From Dysgonamonadaceae bacterium (GTDB lineage Bacteria > Bacteroidota > Bacteroidia > Bacteroidales > Azobacteroidaceae): a stretch of DNA of 39,040 nucleotides. The stretch covers positions 1-39,040 of the forward strand of contig JAISYU010000054.1 of the NCBI GenBank assembly GCA_031269685.1, read 5' to 3'. The notes beneath the pieces were generated by a model. The model ran no database searches. It saw only the letters and a list, made by a program, of their open reading frames with translations, and was not told where the DNA came from. Within the stretch, counting starts at the first letter, position 1. Each line of letters opens with the position of its first letter. This document shows, in pieces, positions 17,628 to 24,147 of the stretch. The position numbers were made by a program, and so were the translations under genes.

Positions 17628-18285
17628 ATACTTTTTGTTCTGTTATTGGAAACATCTTTATTACTTTTCGGTAATCATCATGATGATTACGCTTGCACCA
17701 TAAAAGAAAATTTATATCATTTACCGCACAACCGGAAGATGCTGAACCCACCTTCCCATAATTTATCGGCTCAATAAGATCGTTTTGCCTGATATATGCC
17801 AGCACATCCCTGTTTTTCCATTCGGACAGAGGATAGCATTTTTTTGTCTTTTCACAAATACAATTACCCTCGTATGTCCGTAACATTAACCGCCTGTTTA
17901 GCCCGTCCGATTGCTTGAAACCATAAAAAACCCATTCGATGCCCGTTTTCATACGGATAGAATCGGTTATTTTTCCGAGTGTGTAGTTTTTAACTTTGCC
18001 GTTTTGCCTCATTCCGAGATTGCCTGATTTTATGTAACTTGGCAAAGCATAGTGTAATGTCTGTATGAATTGTACACTATACCGATTTTCCGCCCACAAG
18101 ATATATTTATTAATGTGTTCCAGATTCGGAACAATGTACATATATACGCAAATAATATCTTTAAAGTGTGGGCGAATCATATCTAATAAGGCTATACTGT
18201 CTTTACCCGTTGCAGAGTGAAACAATATAGCCTTATCTGTCGCCGAAGCAACTTTTAAAATTGCCTCAAAGGGTGACATCACCAT
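17581..18285 (-). CDS. PAPS-reductase-like ATP pyrophosphatase
   Basis: A 234-aa protein with the PP-loop SATGKDS at residues 24-30 (ILFHSATGKDSIALLDMI), as in PAPS reductases and N-type ATP pyrophosphatases. Downstream are GIEWVFYGFKQSDGLNRRLML (substrate-loop region), CICEKTKKCYPLSEWKNRDVLAYI and SASSGCAVND. It activates a substrate by adenylation. In phages such proteins are suspected to act on DNA or nucleotides rather than in sulfate reduction. The ATG is preceded by AGGAGAAAG, a rare Shine-Dalgarno-like run for this genome, and overlaps the stop of a 25-aa ORF. Confidence 0.82.
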   Translation of the reverse strand: MVMSPFEAILKVASATDKAILFHSATGKDSIALLDMIRPHFKDIICVYMYIVPNLEHINKYILWAENRYSVQFIQTLHYALPSYIKSGNLGMRQNGKVKNYTLGKITDSIRMKTGIEWVFYGFKQSDGLNRRLMLRTYEGNCICEKTKKCYPLSEWKNRDVLAYIRQNDLIEPINYGKVGSASSGCAVNDINFLLWCKRNHHDDYRKVIKMFPITEQKVFEYEYHERKRAEAKL

Positions 18286-18356
18286 CTTTCTCCTACCCTG
18301 TTACGCAACCAGGTTTGTACCTGTGGGTTTAACCCCCTTGCTCCTCCTTCTGCCAT
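18279..18356 (-). CDS. 25-aa micro-ORF ahead of the PAPS-reductase-like gene
   Basis: The frame ATG 18356 to TGA 18279 reads MAEGGARGLNPQVQTWLRNRVGERW and its stop overlaps the next gene start. It has an AT-rich Bacteroidetes-style leader. The segment GLNPQVQTWLRNRV could form a compact helix. The GC-rich, non-repetitive codons differ from the AT-rich spacers elsewhere, which argues against chance. It may be a conserved microprotein of the ParB/PAPS module or a coupling leader peptide. Confidence 0.45.
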   Translation of the reverse strand: MAEGGARGLNPQVQTWLRNRVGERW

Positions 18357-18382
18357 AATTTTGTAAATTAAAGTGTTAATAA

Positions 18383-18832
18383 TTATTTATAGTTGTTTTC
18401 AACTATCTCACCAAGACTGAATATAAACAAGCCATCAGAATCTTTTTCATCACCGTTAATTTCTTCATCGTTTAACAGCAAATCATAAAGGCTTTCAGGT
18501 TTTTCTTTTTTATATTCATCGTATAATATACGGTTTTCATCGAAACTTCTTAGACTGTCATAGGTCACAGCCTCATAACCTTTACATCGACAAACAAAAA
18601 ACTTGCCGGTATAGCCCACCCTGAATTTGATGAACTCTATATGTTTTAACCCGTAATATTTATTACCTGCTTTTGTAAAATTCGGTTTAGGTTCTTTACT
18701 TTCAACCGATAATCTACTAAAATAAAATTGAGATACGGCACGATATTCACGTACTTTTGTACCTGCAACAATTTCATCTGCATATCGTGTCTGCAAAATC
18801 AATTCAATGCTATTGTCTTTGTTTAGAATCAT
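18383..18832 (-). CDS. ASCH-domain protein (PUA-like fold)
   Basis: A 149-aa protein beginning MILNKDNSIELILQTRYADEIVAGTKVREYRAVSQFY. This is the typical ASCH opening (strand, helix, then the G-x-K-x-x-E-x-R motif), followed by beta strands GLKHIEFIKFRVGY and FFVCRCKGYEAV. ASCH proteins bind RNA or modified nucleotides; some act as N4-acetylcytidine hydrolases. The start codon lies only 4 nt after a consensus -7 box, so the transcript may be leaderless. It is the first gene of the ParB/PAPS set and could sense or read a modified base. Confidence 0.72.
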   Translation of the reverse strand: MILNKDNSIELILQTRYADEIVAGTKVREYRAVSQFYFSRLSVESKEPKPNFTKAGNKYYGLKHIEFIKFRVGYTGKFFVCRCKGYEAVTYDSLRSFDENRILYDEYKKEKPESLYDLLLNDEEINGDEKDSDGLFIFSLGEIVENNYK

Positions 18833-18836
18833 GCAA

Positions 18837-18909
18837 CAAAAGTACTATTATTTTTTTTAAACGCAAGGGTATAAACGGAAAAGTTATTTATATTTTATTT
18901 ATACCCTTG
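18837..18909 (-). promoter_or_regulatory. Promoter with overlapping inverted-repeat operator
   Basis: Minus strand: CTTG (18864-18867), a 19-bp spacer, and TACTTTTG (18837-18844, full -7 consensus). The -33 element is the outer part of a 12-bp inverted repeat, CAAGGGTATAAA (18864-18875) and TTTATACCCTTG (18898-18909), extendable to 15 bp with one mismatch. No T run follows, so operator use is more likely than termination. Confidence 0.6.
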
Positions 18910-18923
18910 TGTCTGATGCTTTA

Positions 18924-19448
18924 TCACCACTCAAATACACGGTTATTTGAATATTTGCAGCCCTTATAATCATGAAACCGCCCAAAGGTAATTATTTTAC
19001 CGGTCGCTTGATTCAGCAAGGCAAAGCGTGAACACTCAAAAATTGCACATTGTTCTAACAATTCACCGACTTCATCTGAATCAAACCCATATTCATTAAT
19101 AACAGGCACAACATCGTTAATAAAAAATATCTCGCTGTCGGTCTGGTCGTTTTTTGCTTTGACATTGTGCAAAACGCCATTATGAGAGAAGCAAACACCG
19201 TCTTGTTTGAACGGGTGGCTATTTGAAGTTTTTACTGAGCCTTGCGTTGCAAACCTGAAATGCAACACGCAAGGCTCGTTTGTCTCTACCTTGCCGACTT
19301 CATTTAGAAACCGCTCAATAGAAAGTGTCTTAAACAACCTTCTCTTTGTGCAGAACCCGAACCCATGCGGGTTGTACACAGCCGCTTTTCGCAGCATATT
19401 TTCAGACGGTAATTTAATACCAGCCTCTTTAACTATGATTACACACAT
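18924..19448 (-). CDS. Class II glutamine amidotransferase
   Basis: A 174-aa Ntn-hydrolase. Cys2 (MCVIIVKEAG) is the expected catalytic N-terminal Cys after Met removal. VLHFRFATQGSVKTSNSHPF and GVCFSHNGVLHN match the glutamine-binding and oxyanion motifs of class II GATases (YafJ/GlxB type). It would free ammonia from glutamine for a partner. It overlaps the SH3-barrel gene by 10 bp and follows an amidoligase gene, so the likely partner is that COOH-NH2 ligase. It is shorter than GATase domains fused to synthetases, consistent with a stand-alone glutaminase subunit. Confidence 0.82.
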   Translation of the reverse strand: MCVIIVKEAGIKLPSENMLRKAAVYNPHGFGFCTKRRLFKTLSIERFLNEVGKVETNEPCVLHFRFATQGSVKTSNSHPFKQDGVCFSHNGVLHNVKAKNDQTDSEIFFINDVVPVINEYGFDSDEVGELLEQCAIFECSRFALLNQATGKIITFGRFHDYKGCKYSNNRVFEW

Positions 19449-19771
19449 ATTTTTATCAAATTTGCCTTTTTAAAACATCTAAATTCTTGCCGTTCAGTAT
19501 CATAATAGATCTGTACCGTGTCGTTTTTTGCCCGCCGGTCGTTGCCTGATATTTCAGGCATTATCGCCGGTGAAAATGTGCCGTATGCTTCGCGTAAAGT
19601 TGAATCTACCTTTTGATAGTAGAATTTCACTATACGCTGTTTGAAGGCAAACAGCAGTTTAATATTTAACCATGCAGCCCTCAAAGCCTCTGACATCGTA
19701 AAACCATTACGCTTTACAAACTGCCACGCAAGGCGCATTATCTCTCTTAGTGTTGTACTATTGATTTTCAT
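19439..19771 (-). CDS. WYL_2 (Sm-like SH3 beta-barrel) protein
   Basis: A 110-aa protein with helices LREIMRLAWQFVKRNGFTMSEALRAAWLNIKL followed by the SH3-like strands RIVKFYYQKVDSTLREAYGTF and TVQIYYDTERQEFRCFKKANLI. This layout (helical AW..AK..G.t.sea...AW, then v.F.y.K.dgt.ReA.GT, then YyD...g.fRsFk..nl) is that of the WYL_2 family frequent in Bacteroides phages. WYL/SH3-like barrels often bind ligands or nucleic acid. Here it lies between the amidoligase and the glutaminase, overlapping the latter, so it may be a substrate carrier or regulator of the set. Confidence 0.72.
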   Translation of the reverse strand: MKINSTTLREIMRLAWQFVKRNGFTMSEALRAAWLNIKLLFAFKQRIVKFYYQKVDSTLREAYGTFSPAIMPEISGNDRRAKNDTVQIYYDTERQEFRCFKKANLIKICV

Positions 19772-19788
19772 TTTTTTTACATGTTAAA

Positions 19789-19815
19789 GCCGCACCCTTA
19801 TGCAAGGGTTGCGGC
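19789..19815 (-). terminator. Strong hairpin across the amidoligase stop codon
   Basis: Minus strand GCCGCA(A)CCCTT-GCAT-AAGGG-TGCGGC pairs 11 bp with one bulged A, then TTTAAC. The stop codon TAA lies in the loop/stem. The T tract is short, so it is a weak terminator, attenuator or RNA-processing/stabilising site that could set the ratio of ligase to the downstream SH3 and glutaminase genes. Confidence 0.5.
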
Positions 19816-20661
19816 GCGGTTAATAAAATATTGTTTGTCGCTCTCTGTTATAAATGGTATTGCTGAGATTTCTGTTACAGGCTCTGTTAATTGTGTCAAT
19901 TTTGAAAACTCAATTAACAGAATTACAAAGCGTAACCACATCGCAATTTTATCAGGGTCGGTTGTGCCTTGATGCTGTCTAAATTCAAGGGTGTTGTGTC
20001 TCAAATATGAAACAGGGTTTAACTTAAAATACCGATCTGACCGAAACAAGTTAGATATTTCGGCACGATCAGCGGTCGCTTTGATGCTTTCGACGCTTAT
20101 TGTTTTAAGAGACTTACAATAAATATTGTCGTTTGCCCGCCTCGACTTTGACATAAACTTGTCAATTACACCTTCTAAATAATAGTAGTTGACGAAGACG
20201 TTCTTGTAATGAACATCATCTACATTTTGCAGCCCGATATGCACGTGCAAGCCACATGTTTTATTGACTTTTGCACCCGCTTCGTTAAGAGCGTCACAAA
20301 CTTTCTGTAATTTGTTCAGGTCTCTCTCTGATTTTAAGACAGGCGTAACGACTTCTAAACAATTACCATCAGCACCACCTGATATAGAACTGTCAGACAC
20401 CACTTTAAAATGGTTTTTCGATTTGTGGTTGTAATTTTCAAAAACCACTGCTACGCCTTTCTTTGACGCAATTTGAATAAATTGCTCTTTTTTTACGTTG
20501 AAACATTCTATTTCAACGCCCGCCGTTACGAAACGACTTTTGTCGTAATCGTTTATTATACGGCTCGCTTCTCTGGCTGTTAAGCCGATCTCAACAAGCG
20601 ATTTGCGCTTGTTTTGGTTTGTGTCTGTGCTTGTTAGCACGTTTTTAATTCTTTCGTTCAT
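19798..20661 (-). CDS. Amidoligase (GS-like COOH-NH2 ligase)
   Basis: A 287-aa protein with the Amidoligase_2 pattern: TAGVEIECF (G-x-E-x-E strand), VVSDSSISGG (D-x-S), CLEVVTPVL (E-V-x-T-P), TCGLHVHIG (G-L-H-V-H) and LRHNTLEFRQHQGTTDPDKIAMWLRF (EFRQHxGT, then W). These are metal/ATP-binding and substrate residues of the glutamine-synthetase-like amidoligases that join a carboxylate to an amine on peptides, proteins or small molecules. The first about 40 residues are helical and charged and may guide substrate binding. It is the first gene of an operon with its own promoter, followed by the SH3-barrel and class II glutaminase genes; the target is unknown. Confidence 0.82.
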   Translation of the reverse strand: MNERIKNVLTSTDTNQNKRKSLVEIGLTAREASRIINDYDKSRFVTAGVEIECFNVKKEQFIQIASKKGVAVVFENYNHKSKNHFKVVSDSSISGGADGNCLEVVTPVLKSERDLNKLQKVCDALNEAGAKVNKTCGLHVHIGLQNVDDVHYKNVFVNYYYLEGVIDKFMSKSRRANDNIYCKSLKTISVESIKATADRAEISNLFRSDRYFKLNPVSYLRHNTLEFRQHQGTTDPDKIAMWLRFVILLIEFSKLTQLTEPVTEISAIPFITESDKQYFINRAATLA

Positions 20662-20709
20662 TCTTGTTCTTATTTAATTTATTAAATATTTATCTTTTAT
20701 AAAGAGCCG

Positions 20710-20741
20710 CAAATTAAATACAAATATTTAACATGAACAAA
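20710..20741 (-). promoter_or_regulatory. Promoter of the amidoligase operon
   Basis: Minus strand TTTG (20738-20741), a 20-bp spacer, and TTAATTTG (20710-20717), one mismatch from the -7 consensus TAnnTTTG, about 50 bp before the ATG at 20661. Confidence 0.5.
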
Positions 20742-20850
20742 TCATTTTTATGTTATAAAACATGTTTTTATATAACTCACTATTATTCAATGAAATAAAA
20801 TTTTGTTAAAGTTTGTTAAATATTAAGTGTATAGGTATTATGAGTACCCT

Positions 20851-20884
20851 ATTGTATAACTGTCAAGTTATTTTTGTACCTTTG
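20851..20884 (+). promoter_or_regulatory. Promoter of the 80-aa HTH gene
   Basis: Plus strand TACCTTTG (20877-20884), followed by CAG, is a full -7 match. A partial -33 (ATTG, 20851-20854) lies 22 bp upstream, slightly long. The ATG at 20918 follows after about 33 bp. Confidence 0.55.
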
Positions 20885-20917
20885 CAGCCTGAAACAAGTA
20901 ATTAAACTTATATAAAT

Positions 20918-21160
20918 ATGAAGTTAAGAATCGCAGATATTTTAAGAGAAAAAAAACTAACCCAAAAAGAGTTAGCTGCACAAATCAAAATGTCAGAGGT
21001 AGGGTTGTCACAGAGGTTAAACGGCAACCCAACAAAAAACACTCTGGAGAAAATCGCCGCAGCGCTTGACGTTACAGTCACAGAACTTTTCGAGCAACCG
21101 GCAAAGTACGAAATTTCTTGCCCTCACTGTGGAAAGCCGATAAAAGTCTCGGCTGGGTGA
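20918..21160 (+). CDS. XRE-family HTH regulator with C-terminal zinc-knuckle piece
   Basis: An 80-aa protein. Residues 1-60 are a Cro/CI HTH (LREKKLTQKELAAQIKMSEVGLSQRLNGNPTKNTLEKIAAALDVTVTELF) and the end is a single CPHCGKPIKV knuckle. One CxxC is only half a zinc site, so zinc binding would need a dimer. It is the only rightward gene between 2 and 38 kb, has its own promoter and lies between the end of the early operon and the start of the amidoligase operon. It may control that operon through the shared divergent region. Confidence 0.85.
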   Translation: MKLRIADILREKKLTQKELAAQIKMSEVGLSQRLNGNPTKNTLEKIAAALDVTVTELFEQPAKYEISCPHCGKPIKVSAG

Positions 21161-21176
21161 GATTCTTTACAGGGAC

Positions 21177-21207
21177 AAAAAAAGCCCACCCCGATTGGAG
21201 TGAGCTT
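21177..21207 (-). terminator. Intrinsic terminator of the early operon
   Basis: Minus strand AAGCTCACTCC-AATC-GGGGTGGGCTT gives an 11-bp stem (two G-U) followed by seven T. On the plus strand the same arms have two A-C mismatches and no T run, so it serves the leftward transcript ending after the VRR-NUC gene. Confidence 0.8.
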
Positions 21208-21284
21208 CAAATAAATCATATATCCCCCTTCCAGGATAAAGTTTTTATTTGCAGAGAAAATCCAGTAGGACGTTAAATGATTGT

Positions 21285-21626
21285 TTATAAAATATAACCA
21301 TTTACTACGCTAATAAACTCATCGAGAGAGTAACAAACAGCGCATCTGTAACCCTCTGCAATGAGTTGTTTCATTACTTGCTCCTGGTTTGGGGTGGTTT
21401 TGTTCTTGCCTGCTTTCAACTCAATATAAAGCCCGTGAAAGCCTTTTCTTGAAACAGGTATACAAAGGTCAGGAACACCGCTTAAAACTCCCTCCGCTTT
21501 CATTTTGGCGGCTACAATGACATTTCGATGCCCGCCGTTAGGTACTGCGTAGAGTATCATATTCGGATACTGATACCTGAACCACATCACACATGCTACC
21601 TGGATGTCATGCTCGGTTTGTTTCAT
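21285..21626 (-). CDS. VRR-NUC domain nuclease
   Basis: A 113-aa stand-alone VRR-NUC (PD-(D/E)XK) protein. It has the N-terminal acidic residue in TEHDIQVACVMWF, the PNGGHRN turn, GVPDLCIPV (catalytic Asp), YIELKAGKNKTTPNQ (E-x-K) and the final AVCYSLDEFISVV. Such small phage nucleases may resolve branched DNA before packaging. It is the last gene of the early operon, just ahead of the terminator. Confidence 0.88.
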   Translation of the reverse strand: MKQTEHDIQVACVMWFRYQYPNMILYAVPNGGHRNVIVAAKMKAEGVLSGVPDLCIPVSRKGFHGLYIELKAGKNKTTPNQEQVMKQLIAEGYRCAVCYSLDEFISVVNGYIL

Positions 21627-21641
21627 TCTCTATTCGTGTAC

Positions 21642-22022
21642 TTAGAAGACACAATCGTCGTCGTCAAACAAATCAGGCTCTCTTTTAGTCATGCAAGTTC
21701 CCATACATGCCATTCCAATCATGCCGTACCGAAACGACAATATCGGGTTTACCGTACAGGGGAAATCAACACAGTTGCACCATGCCTCTTTTTCGTTCAG
21801 ATGTAGGCAGCCGTAACAACCGCTACAATCTGCCCATATCTGTTTCATTCCCTTATTAAACGACATTACTTTGTTCCAGCGTCGCTTCCTTTCGTCTGGC
21901 GTGTACTCGTCGTCTTTTCTTCCCAAGATTTGCTCAAATGAATTATATTGGCAAAGTTCGTCAAATTCAACCGGATACTTTTCCCGAATCCGGTCAATCC
22001 TTTTTTCCGATATTCTTTTCAT
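21642..22022 (-). CDS. Cysteine-rich phage protein, unknown
   Basis: A 126-aa protein with a basic helical N-terminus (MKRISEKRIDRIREKYP) and a cluster CSGCYGCLHLNEKEAWCNCVDFPC followed by MACMGTC. At least nine Cys suggest one or two bound metals (zinc or Fe-S). It ends in an acidic DLFDDDDCVF tail. The N-terminal region has the charge pattern of a nucleic-acid-binding helix. Function not recognised. 15 bp ahead of the nuclease gene. Confidence 0.6.
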   Translation of the reverse strand: MKRISEKRIDRIREKYPVEFDELCQYNSFEQILGRKDDEYTPDERKRRWNKVMSFNKGMKQIWADCSGCYGCLHLNEKEAWCNCVDFPCTVNPILSFRYGMIGMACMGTCMTKREPDLFDDDDCVF

Positions 22023-22055
22023 ATTCTACCGAATCAAAATAAATAACTTCCTCCT

Positions 22056-22355
22056 TCATTTTAATTCAATCGGTCGCCAGTGGGTTGCTTCTACGGGATT
22101 ATCGTTACTTTCCGAATAAAAAATATCATTGCGATTACAAAATTCCGCAACGATAACATCACAATTTTTTGGGGGACGGGGAGTTTTTACAAAATAACAA
22201 CAGCCGTTTTCTTCCGGCAACTCATCCTTAACGCTTATCCATCGTTGAGCAAATTCGACGCCGGCGATGAAGTCTTCTGCAACAAATTCGGCATTTGCCT
22301 TATCTGTCCTTTGGGCGTACTCTTGTGCTGCTTCTTTTTTTGTTTTCATAATCAA
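22056..22355 (-). CDS. DUF551-like phage protein
   Basis: A 99-aa protein. The second half RWISVKDELPEENG ... CDVIVAEFCN ... ATHWRPIEL has the WISV.d.lPe..............ThW.p.p pattern of DUF551, common in phage early regions and of unknown function. The start (22355) overlaps the upstream stop as ATGA. Confidence 0.75.
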   Translation of the reverse strand: MIMKTKKEAAQEYAQRTDKANAEFVAEDFIAGVEFAQRWISVKDELPEENGCCYFVKTPRPPKNCDVIVAEFCNRNDIFYSESNDNPVEATHWRPIELK

Positions 22356-23005
22356 TATCTGAATTTTGTAAAGTGAATAATTGTCATACGATCGTTTGTA
22401 TCATAATCTTTGAACCATGCGATAAAATCGTCGCAGGAAAGCCCGTCGTTTACTGCAAGATCTTTATAGGAGAAACACCGCCCTCCTACGCTCACATCGA
22501 GCCGAAGCGGGAAACTGCCTTTAATGTCATTCCCGCCAAAATCAATTGGATGTACGGGAATTATTTTTAATTCCTGTGTTCCAATCCCGCTGTCAATAAC
22601 CGGGATAGCACGTTTGTACTTTTCAGTACTCAACAGTTCGTTTATGAACTCTCTAACTGCACTCGTTCCGAATACGAACAGGTTAGTACTACCTTCCCTA
22701 CTGTAAGGTTTGCCGTTCCATTGATACACGACCAATACGGCGTTACCTTGCTGTACCTTTTCGATACGGTGTTTCCACAATCCTTTTTTGTCGGCGCGGA
22801 TGGTGTGGAGTTTACTTCGTATTGACGGGTCGTTACAATCCCAGTCCATGTAGATAATTTTGTTATCCTTGCCTGAACACATTAAACATCCCTGCCCGTT
22901 AATAACGAACTGTGCAAAATGCGTTTGCTCTCCCGCTCTGGGATGCGTCGCCGGAAAAACGCGGCTCAACGGCATCCAGTAAATTTTAATTTTCTGTTTC
23001 ATCAT
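22352..23005 (-). CDS. Unknown early protein (217 aa), possible PUA/ASCH-like fold
   Basis: Starts MMKQKIKIYWMPLSRVFPATHPRAGEQTHF and contains KLHTIRADKKGLWKHRIEKVQQGNAVLVVYQWNGKPY. The KxHTIRxD....W pattern followed by a beta strand and a W-x-G-K-P turn recalls ASCH/PUA-like proteins of Bacteroidetes phages, but this is a visual impression. The C-terminal half (SCDDFIAWFKDYD) is helical and not recognised. It overlaps the gene upstream by about 20 bp. Confidence 0.55.
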   Translation of the reverse strand: MMKQKIKIYWMPLSRVFPATHPRAGEQTHFAQFVINGQGCLMCSGKDNKIIYMDWDCNDPSIRSKLHTIRADKKGLWKHRIEKVQQGNAVLVVYQWNGKPYSREGSTNLFVFGTSAVREFINELLSTEKYKRAIPVIDSGIGTQELKIIPVHPIDFGGNDIKGSFPLRLDVSVGGRCFSYKDLAVNDGLSCDDFIAWFKDYDTNDRMTIIHFTKFRY

Positions 23006-23228
23006 ATTCTAAATTAATAATTTCATAACTCCATTCGTAAGCATCCGCTTCGCAAATATTTTGGTTTAACCATTCTACGGCGTCTGCATGTTTATCGCTA
23101 TCGAAATTACATCCCCCGCAATCATACACGTCGATAAATTTCTTTAACATCTCATCGGAAATCTCGACATCACAGTAACCTACCTTGTAAGTTACGGTAA
23201 TTTCCAAACTTTTAATTTTCTTTTCCAT
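22986..23228 (-). CDS. Small acidic early protein, unknown (80 aa)
   Basis: An 80-aa protein (MEKKIKSLEITVTYKVGYCDVEISDEMLKKF) with a two-strand start, a central CGGC and an acidic helix end. Codon use and tight packing (7 bp after the upstream stop, overlap with the next gene) support translation. No family recognised. Confidence 0.55.
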   Translation of the reverse strand: MEKKIKSLEITVTYKVGYCDVEISDEMLKKFIDVYDCGGCNFDSDKHADAVEWLNQNICEADAYEWSYEIINLEYDETEN

Positions 23229-23235
23229 ATCTCAA

Positions 23236-23694
23236 TCATTTATAAAGGTTAAAATCCAAAGTGTTTATGTTGATTGCGAGCCCCTCATCAATCAAACCTC
23301 TGTAATCAATTTTTAACTCGTTCAGGTAGTCGAAAAAAACTATTTGATCATTCAACGGATATGTCTTGCCATATCCGTCCATTTTCTGAAATAGTCCTTC
23401 GTTGTAGAAGAATCTAAAAATATTTCTATATTGAGCGTATATTTCACTTCCTTTTATATTAACTACTTGAAAATCACCCTCAGGATACGCTATTTTTGCC
23501 AACTCTATAATCGGCACAATCTCTTTTCCGTTATGCGTGATTGTCCGGTACAGGTCGGATAGAGGGCGTAGGATGGGGATATTGGGTTCCAAAGCAGGAA
23601 GTGAATAAAAAATAGTGACAGTGTTGTCAATATATTTCATTGCCAATCCATACGGCAAATAGCCGATAATGTCTTTTAATTTGAGTTGTCTCAT
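23236..23694 (-). CDS. Conserved Bacteroidetes-phage protein, unknown (152 aa)
   Basis: Begins MRQLKLKDIIGYLPYGLAMKY and ends FFDYLNELKIDYRGLIDEGLAININTL, a layout I recognise as a recurring unknown family in Bacteroidales phages (KLKDI.pYLPYGL ... FdyLfe.hfDyrgLI..GLAidin). No enzymatic motif. Its ATG overlaps the preceding stop (ATGA). Confidence 0.65.
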   Translation of the reverse strand: MRQLKLKDIIGYLPYGLAMKYIDNTVTIFYSLPALEPNIPILRPLSDLYRTITHNGKEIVPIIELAKIAYPEGDFQVVNIKGSEIYAQYRNIFRFFYNEGLFQKMDGYGKTYPLNDQIVFFDYLNELKIDYRGLIDEGLAININTLDFNLYK

Positions 23695-24143
23695 TGTTCT
23701 TCCTCCTCTTCTAAAATGTCTAACAACTCGTTTAACAAGGTGCTTTCAGCTTGTTCATAATTTAGGGTGTCAGGTGAGAAATAAACGGTAGTTCCGCATT
23801 CTGCTTTGCAAATCTCAAAATACCACTCTGTGGCATTTCTCGCAATTAGACCTGTTAAGTTTTTTTCGTCCCTAACCCATTTAAGCGCTAACGCAACTGT
23901 GGGAGTGGCAAAGTCTTCATTATTCTCGAACGTGTCGAAGGTTGGGTCTGCGTACTCACTCTTAAGGAATAAGCGTGTATCCTTGTCTAAGACAGAATTT
24001 AACACATATTCGCCGGTTTCTTCTACGGAATCTGTGAGCGTTCCAGAAAAGTCATATTTATGGGTGCAAGGAAAGTTGAACCCTAATTTTTTTAGCCTTA
24101 CGGCTTGCTCGAAATCAACGAGCGAAAGTTGTTTTTCGTTCAT
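23691..24143 (-). CDS. Conserved early phage protein, unknown (150 aa)
   Basis: A 150-aa protein with FEQAVRLKKLGFNFPCTHKYD at the start and ATPTVALALKWVRDEKN in the middle, ending in an acidic tail (LLDILEEEEEQ). The PTvalALKWlRd pattern is common in small Bacteroides phage and mobile-element proteins. Function unknown. 4 bp after the methyltransferase gene. Confidence 0.6.
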   Translation of the reverse strand: MNEKQLSLVDFEQAVRLKKLGFNFPCTHKYDFSGTLTDSVEETGEYVLNSVLDKDTRLFLKSEYADPTFDTFENNEDFATPTVALALKWVRDEKNLTGLIARNATEWYFEICKAECGTTVYFSPDTLNYEQAESTLLNELLDILEEEEEQ

Positions 24144-24147
24144 ATAT

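Larger units (their letters stand above)
20662..20917. promoter_or_regulatory. Divergent AT-rich control region
   Basis: 256 bp between the leftward amidoligase and the rightward HTH gene, holding a promoter for each. Also visible: direct repeats TTTGTTAAA at 20802-20810 and 20812-20820, and the near-palindrome ATAAAACATGTTTTTAT at about 20755-20771 (core AAAACATGTTTT), a candidate operator for the HTH protein. No ORF of credible size. Confidence 0.5.
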
